From: Flaccisagitta enflata
Lineage: Eukaryota; Chaetognatha; Sagittoidea; Aphragmophora
Assembly (NCBI GenBank): GCA_965153355.1
Contig: OZ231127.1
Coordinates: 59,272,001 to 59,336,000, forward strand
Direction: 5' to 3'
DNA: 64,000 nt
Below, piece by piece: positions 34,543 through 49,308 of the stretch. A program made the position numbers and the translations under genes. The notes beneath the pieces were generated by a model. That model saw only the letters and a program-made list of their open reading frames with translations, did not search any database and was not told the DNA's origin. How positions within the stretch are numbered: position 1 is the first letter of the stretch; each line of letters begins with the position of its first letter.

Positions 34543-35348
34543 ATGTTACTGCTCTTCCAACCGTTCCGAGATGAGATGAGCAGTTGTAAGTCGAATGACG
34601 TTGTTGCGACTTTTCAGATTAGCGTTGATGAAGCGCGTCGATTGGCGACTGAAGATGTCGTAGATGTTAGGATAGCCCATAGTTTGACGTAGATGACGGA
34701 TGCTCTCCCATCTTTGATAAGAGAACACTTTCCTTATTGCATCATTGAGAGCGGTATTACAACTACGCATCTCTGAATTTGAGAATTCGACTACTTCGGC
34801 GCCATTTGTAAGAACAGACACACAATTTGAGTAAAGAAGGCTCATAAGTACAGATTCGTCCGGCTTGCTTAGTACAGAGAAAATGGAATTTACGGCCCGG
34901 TAAAACGATGCTAACGCTGGTTTAGCAGAAAAGGATATGGATGAACCAGCTACAACAGTTACACCCAAATACCTCCATTCATGTACAAATTCGAGAGGTT
35001 TATCATTCAGAATCAGATTATCAACTTCAACCGATTTTGTCTTGCCAAAAAGTAAAATCTTGGATTTTTTTACATTGAATGTGAGACAAAATTCCGAGCA
35101 ATACTCCTGACAGATCAGTAACATCTCTTGCATCGCACTTCTTGTTGGAGCAATTAGACAGAGGTCATCAGCATAAAAAAGACAGGCAATAAAAAGTTCA
35201 ATCAAATGACATCCTATACCACGTTTTCTTAATCTATGGATGAGTTCGTCCATATAGAGGGTAAAAATTCTGGGGCTTATCACACCACCTTGTTTCGTAC
35301 CAGATAAAACATCAAAATAATCACTAAATTTACCGCGCCTATTTTATC
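34543..35348 (-). mobile_element. 5'-truncated LINE: reverse transcriptase fragment
   Basis: The open frame runs from about 35348 down to a TAA at 34543-34545, about 267 codons. It contains a TKQGGVISPRIFTLYMDEL block, FYADD (the catalytic RT box), a WRYLGV block and LLYSNCVSVLT, as in reverse transcriptases of APE-type non-LTR elements. An in-frame TAA lies just upstream of the fragment, and the sequence then enters a hairpin-tailed repeat. The endonuclease and N-terminal RT are therefore missing. The 3' flank on the minus strand (TGACGAATTAAATACCATTC) matches the LINE 3' end at 55340-55372, so both are one family. Inactive. Confidence 0.88.
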
Positions 35349-35398
35349 ATTTCTCTTGCTCAACAGTACGCGATTCGGATAGCTGCGGCCTTGTTTTT

Positions 35399-35644
35399 AG
35401 TCGCGTGCTACGCGACTCTATAAGCCACTTTGTTGGTCCGTCGGTCCGTCCGTCCGTCCGTCCGTAACAAAGTCGTTTTTAAGGCTTTTTATCGCGTTTT
35501 TGATGGCTCTGAATGGCAGAGAAGAAACTTGGAGAAGTAAAAAGCCTTATAAAAAGTGCTTTTGAAAAAAAATTTGTCCGTCTGTCTGCCTGACATTTTT
35601 TGAAAGTGCCGACGCACGCGACTTAGGTCTAATGACCTTGTTCC
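35399..35644 (-). repeat. Hairpin-tailed short repeat, copy 6 (reversed)
   Basis: Hairpin AGTCGCGTGCTACGCGACT, GTCCGTCCGTCC, and reversed head ending ATGACCTTGTTCC. A second reversed head ends at about 35395, against the LINE truncation point. Confidence 0.65.
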
Positions 35645-35754
35645 TTGTTTATGACTCAATTGAGTTTTATCTATTCTCCGCACTACGGGCTGCGGCGCCA
35701 AATTTTACGGAATATGACTCTCCTGACGCCGGAGAATGTTGTGATCTATGACGT

Positions 35755-36765
35755 TACTTGTTTATCTAAGAATCCGAGGCCAGCGCACTGTGGGCTGCAT
35801 TGTGCGCTAGGTGGCTCATTGGGGATTAACATAACATCTTTTCCATTACATTGTTCCTTATGAAATATACAGAGTGAAAAACATTTTTCTGCATATTTTC
35901 AGATGTTATGAAACTATTTATATCCAATATTGACTCATTTCTATTGGATCAAGAGCTTTATGAGCTTAGAGTACAAAAGAAGAGAAATTTGAGAAAATAA
36001 AGTGAAAAATACTGCTAAACTCTCTTACATTTAGTATTTAAATTGTCTAATGTTTTGACCAAATCAATTAAATTTTTGTCTTTGTTCAATAAGATTCCTT
36101 AACAATGTGCTCAAAAAAAATCATTTTTTTGCTCATTTAGCTCATTTTGCTCATTTTTCTTTCAATCAAATATAGATTTTTACTTTTATCCACATTATTA
36201 CTTGTCCATTTTAGGCCAAGAAAATCGCAATTTGGACGTCGAAGGCCCGCTTGAGCCATAGCATTCTGGATTCAGGACCCCTTGAACTACATTTTGGCAT
36301 AGGTGGCTCATTGTGCATCCTTGTGCGATTTTTTATATTTATAGGGTAATAAAAGCATGCAAATTAGGTCAAATATGTAGTAATAGTAAACTAATTTAAT
36401 AGTGCTAAAATTGCAAAAAATAATGATTTTTTAAATTTTTCCAGACATTTAAACATTAATGAAGGAATCCAATCCAATATTGAAGATATCATGAGCTTTT
36501 TTTAATCTTAACAGATAATCCCAAAAAAATCATTGATTTTTCTTGAAATGTAGCATTTTTCGAAGTAATGTCGATTTAGGTCGCCTTTTTTCACTCTAAA
36601 TTGCCTTAAAACCTGTCATATGTACCAGTAATGTATGCTCAAATGCTACCATGACCATTCTACTTAGTTTGAGCCATATAGCAGAGATGAAAATTTTCGC
36701 CTCTATACCCAAGGAGCCATCTAGCGCAATCCGTGGCCCTTAGTGCAGCGTCGTTTAAGGTGTGA
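35755..36765. repeat. Diverged inverted-repeat element
   Basis: GTGCGCTAGGTGGCTCATTG near 35802 is mirrored by GGAGCCATCTAGCGCAATCC near 36712. A third related block, ATAGGTGGCTCATTGTGCAT, lies at about 36299. No ORF. Confidence 0.5.
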
Positions 36766-37680
36766 AATATGTCCTCTCGCTATTAGCTCGGAGAGGTCGA
36801 ACCATAAAGGAAATTTATTACACCTGTTTTTTGGTCATGGGCTCACGGCAACGCCACTAATCTCACACACCAAATTTTACTTCATCGTCTAACGCGTTCG
36901 TGCATTTCCGCTTTAATCATGAAATCATAAAATGCTCTGTTCGATACAGCGTCCGTCAGTCTATGTTTCTTCCTAAATGTTTTATCTGAAAATTGATGGT
37001 GTGAAGATGTCCGAAATATTCGTTCCTACGTCTTCCATATTTACACATCTCATCCTCGTGTCTTATTTTCCTTTCGGCTTAGCGTTCTTCTCGCGGCTCT
37101 CCACATTAATTAATCTTCATGTTTTTTGTCATGCGCACTTGAGGCAGCGCAGTGATTTGATTGATTGTCCGATCGTTCAGTTTGAAGTAGATAACATTGT
37201 AGCTCAAATATAGAAAGGATGTAGAATGAAGACTATAGCTATATATATAGAATATAGATTTTGAGAAAGCGATTGATGTAATGCCGCAGATGATGTTATC
37301 GTGAGAGTACATTCTGATTTCCTTATCTGCTCGAAGGTCGAAAAGGCGCGTCGCGTCGTCTGAGCCAGTCGCAAATGACCGTTGGGAAAATACTGTCCAG
37401 TGCGGATGGGGGGGGGGGAGAAGGGGAGCAGGAGGAGGAGGAGGAGAAGAAGGATAAAATAAGAATGATTTCCTTGTAATTGTGATTAGTTGCTATTGAT
37501 CAGGGTATATGATTAGAACGGAGGCGCAAATGGAGGCAACAATACGATAAAGAACGCTCGCTCAACCCGTCATCTAGCCCAGAGCATGGAAGGGACGGTG
37601 CATCACTCTGTTGCCTCAAGTGCAAATGACAAGAAACAAAGATTACTCGATTTAAGGCAAAATAAAGACGAAAGAATCGA
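36766..37680. other. No gene recognised
   Basis: Short ORFs (for example 36977-37213) lack domain or splice support. Confidence 0.4.
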
Positions 37681-37689
37681 TGGCGTAAA

Positions 37690-37995
37690 TGTCGACGACG
37701 GTGTTGGTGCTTTGGTCGTGACAGTGACAGTCATGACTAAGGCCTTGGGGCTTGGTCGTGACAGTGACAGTCATGACTCGCGAAAATTGTCATAGATTCA
37801 TAGTGACGACATATGTCAAGTCATGTCAGGTGTCGACAATGGTGACAGTTACGACGAAATTCGTTACGTCTAGTGGTCAATGACGACGGTGACGCCGATG
37901 CGATACGGTGAAAGGTGACGACGACGATAGCCATGACGATACCGTCGTTGATGGTGACGGTGATGACGGTGAAGGTGACAACGATGACTCGACTG
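37690..37995. repeat. GTGACAGTCATGAC / GACGGTGA repeats
   Basis: A 34-base direct duplication containing GGTCGTGACAGTGACAGTCA occurs at about 37720 and 37753, followed by looser GACGATGACGG units. Confidence 0.6.
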
Positions 37996-38460
37996 GATGT
38001 GAAAGTGCTGAGTGTTGAACGTTACTTTATTTCCACTTTCCCAGCGAGGTTTCTTTGGTATCGTTCGGCTACCAATTTCGCTGAGGGAAGCGATTTGTAC
38101 AACTAAATGATTTTCACCTACCAAAAAGAGACCAAAAGAGACCGAAGGCAAGCTTGAATATCGCTGACCTTCAAGACTTAAGGGATCAGAGCAAGGTTGG
38201 CGCGGGAGACACATTGAGAGAGAGAGAGAGAGCGAGAGAGAGAGAGATGCAGACATTCAGCCAGATAGACAAACAGACAAAGCATAAGTATATCAGACAG
38301 TCAACGCATGTATATCAGAGGATTAAGTTTAGGCAGACGCTCAGACAGACAAAGCAAGCATATCGGAGATACATGTTTGGATAGACAGGATAGTGGATAC
38401 AAGGCCCCCCAGTCGAAGGCGATGGGACTGCGTCAGTATGCAAGACTCGCTCGCAAAAGA

Positions 38461-39024
38461 ACAAGGCCGGATGCACGGCTACCTAAATCGCGTGCGGGTG
38501 GGCAGGGGCAGTGATATAAAAGTTTAACCATGCATTTGGGTAGGAGGAGTAATGCAAAAACCTACCTTATAATTTGGATAGATATTAGTTACTATAATTG
38601 AGAGATTGGGGTTGACTAAGAGTAGCTGGGTGGATTATTCTCAATATGTGGGAAAGATCTTGATTTAAGGTTATGGATGTTATGAGCATTTTACAATGGG
38701 AAGATCAGACAGGTGTGAGGGATGCATGGGTCGCAATTCAGCACACAAATCTGCTTTCTTGCTGTTGATTTGTATCTGTTGAGCCGCTGTTTGGTAAGGG
38801 TTAAGATAGATTTTTCATAAGTCTAAGGATAGCTGTGAGGGGTGCGTATAAAACACCAGTAAGAGCTCCCAAGGCTCTTGTCCTTATTTTATTTTTTGTC
38901 ATAATGTAATGTGGTCCAAGTCATATACTGAAAAAGTAAAAACAGTTAAGTGTGTCGGAGGGACCGAACGTCCAACGAATAGACAATGCGGGGTGAAGTG
39001 TCGCATAGCATGCGACTAAAAATG
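38461..39024 (+). repeat. Hairpin-tailed repeat, copy 7, long form
   Basis: Head ACAAGGCCGGATGCACGGCT with CGTGCGGGTGGGCAGGGG at 38461-38510 and tail TGTCGCATAGCATGCGACTA at 39000-39019. The 450 bases between have no recognised content. Confidence 0.55.
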
Positions 39025-39535
39025 TTGCGGGCTGATTTACTGACCAGATGATCGAAGGACCGACCAAGGTAGTAATGCATACAGTATCTTCAACTACAAA
39101 TACTAACAGCAACAAAGAACCGGAGTTTAAGCGTCCTTCGTTTTTATGATGAAAAGAAAAAACATTCTCGTGTTGTGATTCAAAAAGGAGCATAATCAAA
39201 GCAATAGTTCTAAATGACGCCTACTCCACCCCCTGCCCCAACCCTCCAACGCATACTGCTTGCAATTTCTTACAACCATGAACATGCTTAGCATTAATGC
39301 AAAATGTATTCTCTCACGCCTACTTTCCTCCCTTTCGACCAGTTTTCATTGAATTGTAAAATCTTCCACTTTTCCACATATTCCAGATCGCGGATCTTTG
39401 CTTTCGTCATTTCCAACCGTCTTTGCAACCTCGACAACGGAAAACTGGCAGTTGAAATGGGACTTGTTACGTCACAAACCTCATACTTATGGATCGCTTC
39501 ATACCTCTGCGCTGCTTGGTGTCATTTTACAATAA

Positions 39536-39831
<296 letters not shown>

Positions 39832-39889
39832 GCTTCATGTTACATGACGCCCAAAATAAGGATCAATGAAAATATTGATCTTTGGGAAA

Positions 39890-40145
39890 AATGCGGAAAA
39901 ATAAAAAAAGATTCAAAAACTCATAGCGCCAAAACTATCAATTGCACAGAATTCTGCTTGGCGTCATCTGAAAGAGGAGAATATGTTCTTTCTTGGCTGT
40001 TAATTTCATGCATAGTCTCGACCTGGTCCCAAAATATATCAACTTCCTCATATGCTTTATTAAACAAAAGGAAATCTGTTTTTCTCTGCAGGTCTCAAAA
40101 ATTCGAAGAAACTTCGTAACTTCGACTTTTTTCCAAATCAATTCA
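39890..40145. repeat. TTCTGCTTGGCG repeat, copy 2
   Basis: ACAGAATTCTGCTTGGCGTC, ATTTCATGCATAG and CTTCGACTTTTTTCCAAAT appear in the same order as at 42385-42640. Confidence 0.65.
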
Positions 40146-40186
40146 CTTTTTTATTTGAGGACATCAAACTCTATAAATACACCTTT

Positions 40187-40192
40187 ATTCTG
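40187..40192 (-). terminator. Poly(A) signal of the small membrane-protein gene
   Basis: TTTATT on the plus strand, AATAAA on the minus strand, begins 15 bases after the TAA stop at 40207-40209. Confidence 0.75.
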
Positions 40193-40206
40193 TGCGTTGT
40201 TTTCCG

Positions 40207-41553
<1,347 letters not shown>

Positions 41554-41915
41554 CTTTCCTTCGTTTTGGGAAATAATAGGCTTAGTTAACTATAGTTTAG
41601 ATTTGCAAAAGAAAAGGAGAGAAAAAAAGATGTCCTTATGGCAGGGAAATCAAAACCTTGCGTTTTTAGAGGGTCGAATTAAGTAACGAATGTAAGGTCG
41701 ATTGTTTTGATGCGAGTGAATTTTTCTGTTTCAGGGGAAATTTCAAATCAGCTCTGTGTGATGACGCAATGTTGCCAAGTAGCTCGCATTTCCGTTCGAG
41801 GCCCCCACGCCCAATCTTCTGTCCATATCTATACCAATAAGGGCGGCTAATCGCCGTAGGAAAAAAGTCGTAAATGCTGCTTGAGAAAATGAGAGAGGAA
41901 AAGAGAGTGAGAAAG

Positions 41916-41924
<9 letters not shown>

Positions 41925-42005
<81 letters not shown>

Positions 42006-42260
42006 GACAGACAGACAGACAGAGGGGGAGAGAGGGGGAGAGAGAGGGAGAGAGAGACAGAGAGAGAAACAGAGAAAAACATGTAACACAGGGTTACAAT
42101 ATTGTTGCAGACAGGTGGACAGAGGCATCCAACCCCATCCAAACCCCAACCCCAACCCCCACACACAAGCATCTAGACAGCTTGTTTTTCCACTTTTCCA
42201 CTTGGACGGACAGACAGACCAACAGACCGATGGATGGACTGACGGAGAAAGCCTCTCATA
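41925..42260. repeat. (AG)n and GTTGCGGACGGG-type repeat, copy 3
   Basis: (AG)n at 41925-42002, ACAG and GAGGGGGA runs, then ATTGTTGCAGACAGGTGGAC with CCCCAACCCC at 42095-42170, ending in GGACGGACAGAC and CCTCTCATAGAG. Confidence 0.6.
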
Positions 42261-42384
42261 GAGTTGGGAGTTGAAATGAGAGAGAGACTGTGCTGCCAGG
42301 ATGCACAGTCATCACCTGGGACATTTCAAAGTTCAAATAGACTTCAACTAACTCGATTCCTGGTTTTAGGGAAAAATGAAAAAA

Positions 42385-42640
42385 ATGAGAAAAAATAAAA
42401 AAAGATTCAAAAAATCATAGCTCCAACATTATCGATCGCACAGAATTCTGCTTGGCGTCATCTGAAAGAGGAGATTTAGCTCTTTCTTAGCTATTAATTT
42501 CATGCGTAGCACCATTCAGCCCCCAAAACTTACCAACTTGCCCAAACGCTTCATGAGAAAAAGGGAAATCCAACAAACTCTGCAGGACTCAAAAAGACCG
42601 AAGGGACTTCGTCTCTTCGACTTTTTTCCAAATTACCCAT
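42385..42640. repeat. TTCTGCTTGGCG repeat, copy 3
   Basis: Same order of blocks as 39890-40145, with CACAGAATTCTGCTTGGCGT and CTCTTCGACTTTTTTCCAA. Confidence 0.65.
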
Positions 42641-42920
42641 ATCCGTATGACAGTATCATGAGTATGAGTATCAATGGACGTATCGCTGTGCCCGAAAGAT
42701 AGCAACAACAACCACAACAACAACAAAATGAATGTTTACAACTGTAACTTACAGTGTGAGCACCGATCTGTCGCTCAATCAATGCTTACTAGTGCAGTGT
42801 AGGCATCTGAGATGGCAATTCGGGAATTGAAAAGCGTGAGGAGAGACTATCGCTATCCAGTATCCATGAATGGAATCGGATCATTCTGTTCATATCCAAG
42901 ATGAATGAGGCAATGAGAAA

Positions 42921-43110
<190 letters not shown>

Positions 43111-43366
43111 AAAGAAGGAACAAAAGAACAAACGAACCAAGTAACAAACGATGGAGGAAGTAAGTAAGAACCACGTGATAGTCGTCATCGTCGGCCTCGT
43201 CCTTTAATTCCGATTCCTATTCGCGGCTCAAGTTTAAGCCCATCATTTACTCATTCTACGACTGGACAAATTTAATCAGGAACTGGATGATCTGACTCCC
43301 AATAGAATTGCTCAATTTCAGATCAGACAAGCCGTTCCTTTTTCTCGTTATCGCATGTCTGTGTGT

Positions 43367-43367
43367 T

Positions 43368-43462
<95 letters not shown>
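43367..43462. repeat. (GT)n tract
   Basis: Pure GT repeat of about 95 bases. Confidence 0.95.
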
Positions 43463-43464
<2 letters not shown>

Positions 43465-43497
43465 AGTACTAAAATTGTTAATGAAATATGAAAAACA

Positions 43498-43840
43498 TAC
43501 CGTATTTCTTGCAATTATCGCCCCCCCTCTAATTAGCGCCCCCCTCCTTTTTCATGAAAAAAAAAACTAATGACAAGACTTATTTTCAGAAAAAAATCAA
43601 GAAAAATTTATTGAGAATTTCATTTATTGGCAAAAACATTATCAGAATTAGATTTAAAACAACAAAATATTCTCTTTTTTAATGATTTACTGATTTGAAT
43701 TATAAAAAAGAATGTCAATAAGTGTAAATTTCATAAGATATCATTTAGACATCAGTGAATAGGGGGCGCTAATTGCAGGTCTTAAACAACAATGTTTCAT
43801 CTCAATTTCAAAAGCGCCCGGGGCGCTAATTACAAGGTGG
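43498..43840. mobile_element. Inverted-repeat element with ATTAGCGCCCCC ends
   Basis: TCTAATTAGCGCCCCCCTCC near 43529 is mirrored by GGGGCGCTAATTGCAGG (43763) and GGGGCGCTAATTACAAGG (43819). Left end CCGTATTTCTTGCAATTATC follows TA. Exact right end uncertain. Confidence 0.5.
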
Positions 43841-44945
43841 TAAAACATGAATCATCCATTGTCAAACTAATTCAATCATTAAATCAGTAAAAAATCAATG
43901 TCATATGATTATTATGAACATAAATCCTACACTCCGCCCGCCGTTTCCAAAAAAATTGTACAATGTATTCGAGGGGAGGCGGTAGATGGGGGGGGGGGGG
44001 TAACCAGGGACGGTAGGACGGGGCGAACGGAAAAGGAAGAGGAAGAGCGCAGAGTGCGCCTGATTCGTTTTCCTTGATAACGAAATTTCCAGAGTTAAAG
44101 ACGGAAGCATGGAAAGACCAAAAAAAAAAAAAAAGAAAAAAAAGACCAACTAATGAACAACAACGAGGTTTTACTCTTCTGCTCAACCGTATTTAATCAA
44201 AAACTGGCGAACTGCCCAAAAAGGAAGTAAGATTCGTCGCAGTAAAAGTCTTTAGTCGCAATCTGCACAAATTACAAGGCCAAGAGATGTCCAAAAGATG
44301 CGTCCTGTTTAGATGTATGATATTAAGATACAACAGAATAAGATATAATGATATGATATGATTTGATATTGAGATAATGAGAAGAACATTAATTTCTTTC
44401 TCTCCCCCCCCCCCACGCCTCCCTACCCCCCACACCCCCCCACACCCCTCACGCCTCCCCCTTACTATCTAGAAAATAAGTATATCGACAGTATGGGGAT
44501 TGGTTAATTTAGCAGCATAGGAACCATAGAAAAACCGCCAAAACATGTCAGATACTAAAGGGGTTTTCACATTGGGAAAATTATCAAGATATTACATAGG
44601 GAATTTCTGGATATCATTTAGATAATATGCTCAATGCAAAAACCCCTCTAATAATTCGTCTTCGGGTTTCAACACATAACTGTATGAGGGGTTTCTAAGC
44701 ACTTTAGCACAAATGCTTAGTATAAGTGCATGATAACTATCCCTCATAAAATTTTTTTTAAAAAATTCCTTAGTGTATGCCATGTTCTCCCTTTTGCTTC
44801 AGTTGCAATCCCAATGATTCAGAGAGGTTGAAATCAACCAAGATAATGTAGCAAAGGTGTTGGGCGCTGTAATGAGGACCAAAATTAGGGTGGAAAAAAC
44901 CTCAAATCTATCTGAAAGGAGACTTAGTAACTTGTAAAGAAACTA
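43841..44945. other. No gene recognised
   Basis: Contains C-rich runs at 44404-44460 and otherwise AT-rich sequence. No supported ORF. Confidence 0.4.
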
Positions 44946-45707
44946 CCCTGTCTTCAAAAGCAACTGTAACCAGTAAAAGTTGTATTGTATGAAAACTATT
45001 TCTTTTAAGAAATTCAGATTTTTTCAATCCAAAAGCATATCAACTGCGGTTTCTTCATGCAAAATTTCAGCACTTTTTGTCCAATGGTTTAGCTTCTACA
45101 TCATTTTGAAAAATCCCCAAATTTCTCTCAAATATTGCAATTTTAATATAGAATAAAATGATTACGTTTATTCAACCAGAATCAAATAGCAAACAAATTG
45201 ATTTTGACTATCTGTATTGATCCCATACTAAATCGTCTTTACTACTAGTATGATTTTCTTTCATATTGTGTGTAATCATAAGATAGAGATCAAAAAAGGT
45301 GAATTTTTAACATAAAATGTTGTTGGACCATAAAAAATCAAGGAAAAACTTGATGGAAACTGAATGAATACATCATAATGTGGGTTTTTCTTAAACCTCA
45401 TATTGTCTCCTTCAAAAACTCTTCAATTTGGGACCAATCTCAGAATTTTAGCTCAAAGCGTGTAAAAGTTACATAGGTTTGAAGTCAAACACCCCATTCA
45501 TGTCTGAAGTGGAAAGCGTTATCGCCACAAATGGTGATCTACTTTAAAATGGTGCAGAAGCTAAACCATTAGCTAAAAAGTGCTGAAATTTTGCATGAAG
45601 AAACCGCAGTTGGTATGCTTTAAGATAGAAAAAATCCAAACTTTGTAAAAGGAATACTTATCACATAATACAACTTTTGCTGGTTACAGTTGCTTTTGAA
45701 GACAGGG
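44946..45707. mobile_element. TA-flanked long-TIR MITE, CCCTG family, copy 2 (762 bp)
   Basis: Starts CCCTGTCTTCAAAAGCAACT and ends AGTTGCTTTTGAAGACAGGG, with TA at 44944-44945 and 45708-45709. It has long inverted repeats including TTCATGCAAAATTTCAGCAC, and nearly the same length as 14041-14804. Confidence 0.82.
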
Positions 45708-45889
45708 TAGATGCATTTTTTTGGCCATTTTTCCATTGAAGTATCAATCTTGTTTTGCCTGTCAATTCTAAACGCCTTGAGCTAAAAGGATGCGGTTTGC
45801 GGCATTTGCTTAAAATGCCTGTCGATATACATATGTTCTAGATAGTACATCTTCACCCCACAACACCTCCTCCTGACAAAGAGACATTA

Positions 45890-46105
45890 ATGGACCTTAG
45901 GAGACATGAAGAGACATGGAGAGACATGAAGAGACGTAAAGAGACATAAAGAAACATAAAGAGACATAAAGAGACATAAAGAGACATGAAGCAACATGAA
46001 GCAACATGAAGAGACATGAGAGACATGAGACACATAGGAGACATATGAGACATATGAGACATAAGAGAAACAAGAGACATAAGAGAAATAAGAGACATAC
46101 ATCAG
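45890..46105. repeat. (AGAGACATAA)n minisatellite
   Basis: 10-11 base units AGAGACATGA/AGAGACATAA. A sparser continuation is at 46365-46455. Confidence 0.85.
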
Positions 46106-46519
46106 CAAAAATTTATAATTTTGAACAATTTTTTTTTTTCATTTTCAGTCCCGGCATCTTAAAAATAGAAATACTTGCCTCATTGAGCTCACATTAAAGA
46201 TTCCAGATCAGCATATTGTTCTCTTCCACTAGGACGACGGTTTAAATTTTTCTTTTTTTCGTTTAGGAAAAAACAACACATTAAAAAAAACTGAGATGAT
46301 CCTAATAGCTAGTGAATAAGAGGGTTATCTAGGCAACGAGTGAAGGAGCTTTTCCCCAATGAGAGACATGTAGGAGCCATGAGAGACAATAGAGACAAAA
46401 GAGAAAAAAAAAGACATAAGAAATAGAAGAGACATGAACAGACATTTATATAAAGAGAAATGAGGAATAAACCCTAAAAATTGCGTTTAGAAATTTAGCA
46501 TTATCTACATACCTACATA

Positions 46520-46572
46520 CCTTCCTTCCAACGGACAAACCCTCTTATAGAGATGCGAGGACGCATCTAAAA
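46520..46572 (+). repeat. Hairpin tail AGATGCGAGGACGCATCT
   Basis: AACGGACAAACCCTCTTATAG then the hairpin at 46551-46568 and CTAAAAACG. Identical hairpin to 24409-24426. Confidence 0.65.
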
Positions 46573-46602
46573 ACGAGACGAGAAATACGAGAGGAAAGAG
46601 AG

Positions 46603-46871
<269 letters not shown>

Positions 46872-47616
46872 CGCTTGCGCTCACGCTTTGTCATAATTTA
46901 TTCATTACGTACCTGTGTGTTTCTACCTGACTACGTCTCTTTCTCTCTATGAACTTGAATAGACAGAGAAGTCGCCTACTCTTTAATATTTATTTTTTTT
47001 TAAGGTCAATGCGGAACGGATTTCGCGGATTTATGAATAGTTTGATTTCTAAAAAATATTTCAGGCTGTAAACAAAACGGATACAAGATTTTACGATGCA
47101 ATCAAACGACAATCCCTTATTGACGCACTCGATTCTAATTGTTCCGGACTCTACAAAACACTTTGCCCATTCGTTCGTTGGTCCGTCCTGTGGGTCCGTT
47201 TGTGGGTCCACCCGTGGGTTCGTTACACAACCCGCCTCTACATTTATGTATGTGAGTGTATGTGTGTGAGTGAAGGGGGGGGGGGTTGTACGCCCCTGCC
47301 CGACTGTCCACGACGATATTGTAATTCTGCGTTGTTGCTTTTTGTCCAACTGCGTGGATCACTTTCTGTCCCGTTTTAAGACACAAATTCATTTTTAGAT
47401 GCGTCTAAGCCTTTCTGTACAAAGTTTGAGCTTTGAAAAGGTCTCTAGGGGCTTCCAAGGCCTCAAAATTATTTTTTGTCATCATAATTTGCAAGATACA
47501 CCTCACCTTGGTCATATACCGTTGGTCAGAAAGTGTCACGGCACTTTAGCTTCAATCGTTTCTTGGTCGTCCCACATACACAGTGGCAGTTCAAGCATTA
47601 ATGATTTCGAGATTTC

Positions 47617-47970
47617 TTATTTATTGGGTAGGTGTATGCGTAACTTAGCTGTAGACATGATCTCAGACATGGCAGACGCATAGGTGAGATGGTATGCCAC
47701 TAAAAAGCCAAAATTGACATTGCGCGTTACCGCCCCAAGGAGGCCTCCGTGTATCATTTTAGGACGCCAAAATGTTTCAAATACCTTTAGATCATCATTG
47801 TACATGTTGTCGTGGTCGACCATGGGCACACGGCATGGCAGTGTCAACTTTTCTGTTTTTGTCTTTAAGCGATTTCGTCGCGGTTCGTCGCAACAACACA
47901 ATAAAACTGATATCATTTTTCGGTTGTCCATGGGTGTAAGTTTCATCATGGTTGTGGCAAGCGGTGGCAA
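47617..47970 (-). pseudogene. Unrecognised ORF, possibly a piggyBac-like transposase relic
   Basis: A 117-codon frame (from TTG at 47970; no strong ATG start) contains PMDNRKMISVLLCCCDEP and LPCRVPMVDHDNMYNDD. The order DNR-(hydrophobic)-EP, basic stretch, P-x-V/M-V-x-x-x-N-x-Y loosely resembles the C-terminal part of piggyBac-type transposases. The expected MGGVD box is not intact. The frame stops at a TAA inside AATAAATAA. It may be a decayed transposon or a chance ORF. Confidence 0.25.
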
Positions 47971-48379
47971 CGCAGAAAAACGCGCGTATTTTACTTTAGA
48001 AAATTTACTTGGCCTCTAGATTTGCGAGAGAAGAATCTTATGAAGGCGGTAAAACCCGTATCCTATATCTCGATTGAATCAGTACTGAGATTTTGACGTC
48101 AGATTCACTATTGGGAGTACAGACTGACATGAACAAGTAAGGATATGATTTGACCGTTCAGTTGTTGAGCTCAAAATGTATGTATATTACATTCCAAATT
48201 CATTCTTTATTCACCTAGGCTCTTTTGGAGTACACAGCAATGACAGACCGACTGACCGACCGACCGACCAACGAGCATACCCGCTGCATGACGCATCAAA
48301 AAAAAAAATGGAACAAACAAACTCATCAAAAAAAAAAAAAAAATGGTGAACGTAAGAAAGAAGAAAAGATCAAACAAAA

Positions 48380-48515
48380 ACAAGGCTGGGTACACGGCAA
48401 TACAGTCGCGGACGGTTGGGCAGGAGCCGTAATGCGGAAACCACTCTCAATTCAACAGTAGTTCTTACAGACCTACCGACATGGCAAATTCTAGAGTCGC
48501 GTGTCGGCGACCAAA
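48380..48515 (+). repeat. Hairpin-tailed short repeat, copy 8
   Basis: ACAAGGCTGGGTACACGGCA, GTTGGGCAGGAGCCGTAATG, tail AGAGTCGCGTGTCGGCGACC. Confidence 0.65.
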
Positions 48516-48537
48516 AAAAAAAAGAAACGGGTGGAAA

Positions 48538-48729
48538 TAATGAATGAATGAATGAATGAATGAATGAATGGAAGAAAGGAAGAAAGAATGAATGAATGAA
48601 TGAATGAATGAATGAATGAATGAATGGATGGATGGATGGATGAATGAATGAACAAATGAATAAATGAACGAAAGAAAGGGATGAAGCAAGGAAGAAAGAA
48701 AGAAAACAGAAAAAGGACGGAAAGAAGAA

Positions 48730-48763
<34 letters not shown>

Positions 48764-48880
48764 AAAGAAAGAAAGAAAGAAAGAAAGAAAGAAAAAAAGA
48801 AAGAAAGAAAGAAAGAAAGAAAAAAAAGAAAGAACAAAAGTAAAGTGGAAGAGACTATGGTCCAATACATAAAAATTTAT

Positions 48881-48970
<90 letters not shown>
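48538..48970. repeat. (AATG)n, (AAAG)n and (CA)n tracts
   Basis: AATG/GGAT repeats at 48538-48650, AAAG repeats at 48720-48830, (CA)n at 48885-48970. Confidence 0.9.
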
Positions 48971-48973
<3 letters not shown>

Positions 48974-49308
48974 ATGTCATCACCTTATTTGCCATATGAT
49001 CATAAAGACAGTTTGCATACTGTACTAGATATTAAATCTAAAGACGTTTATATTCGATGAAAAAAAACCTGCGAGGTAGGTTTCAAAAACTTTTTTTAGA
49101 CTTTTAAGAGAAAAAAATGACATAAAAAGTTTCAAGGTGATTTTGAATTCAGGATGTAGGAAACTGTTTTGACTTCTAAAAATGTATCCTGAAAGTTTTC
49201 ACGAGAAACAATAAGTGTAAGTCTAAACCCTGGCGGTGGCAGTAGGATGCAGGACAACATCCCGCTGATGAGACAAACCACGGGCAGCAGATATGAGGGG
49301 TAATCGGG
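48971..49308. other. No gene recognised
   Basis: AT-rich sequence without supported ORF or repeat. Confidence 0.4.
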
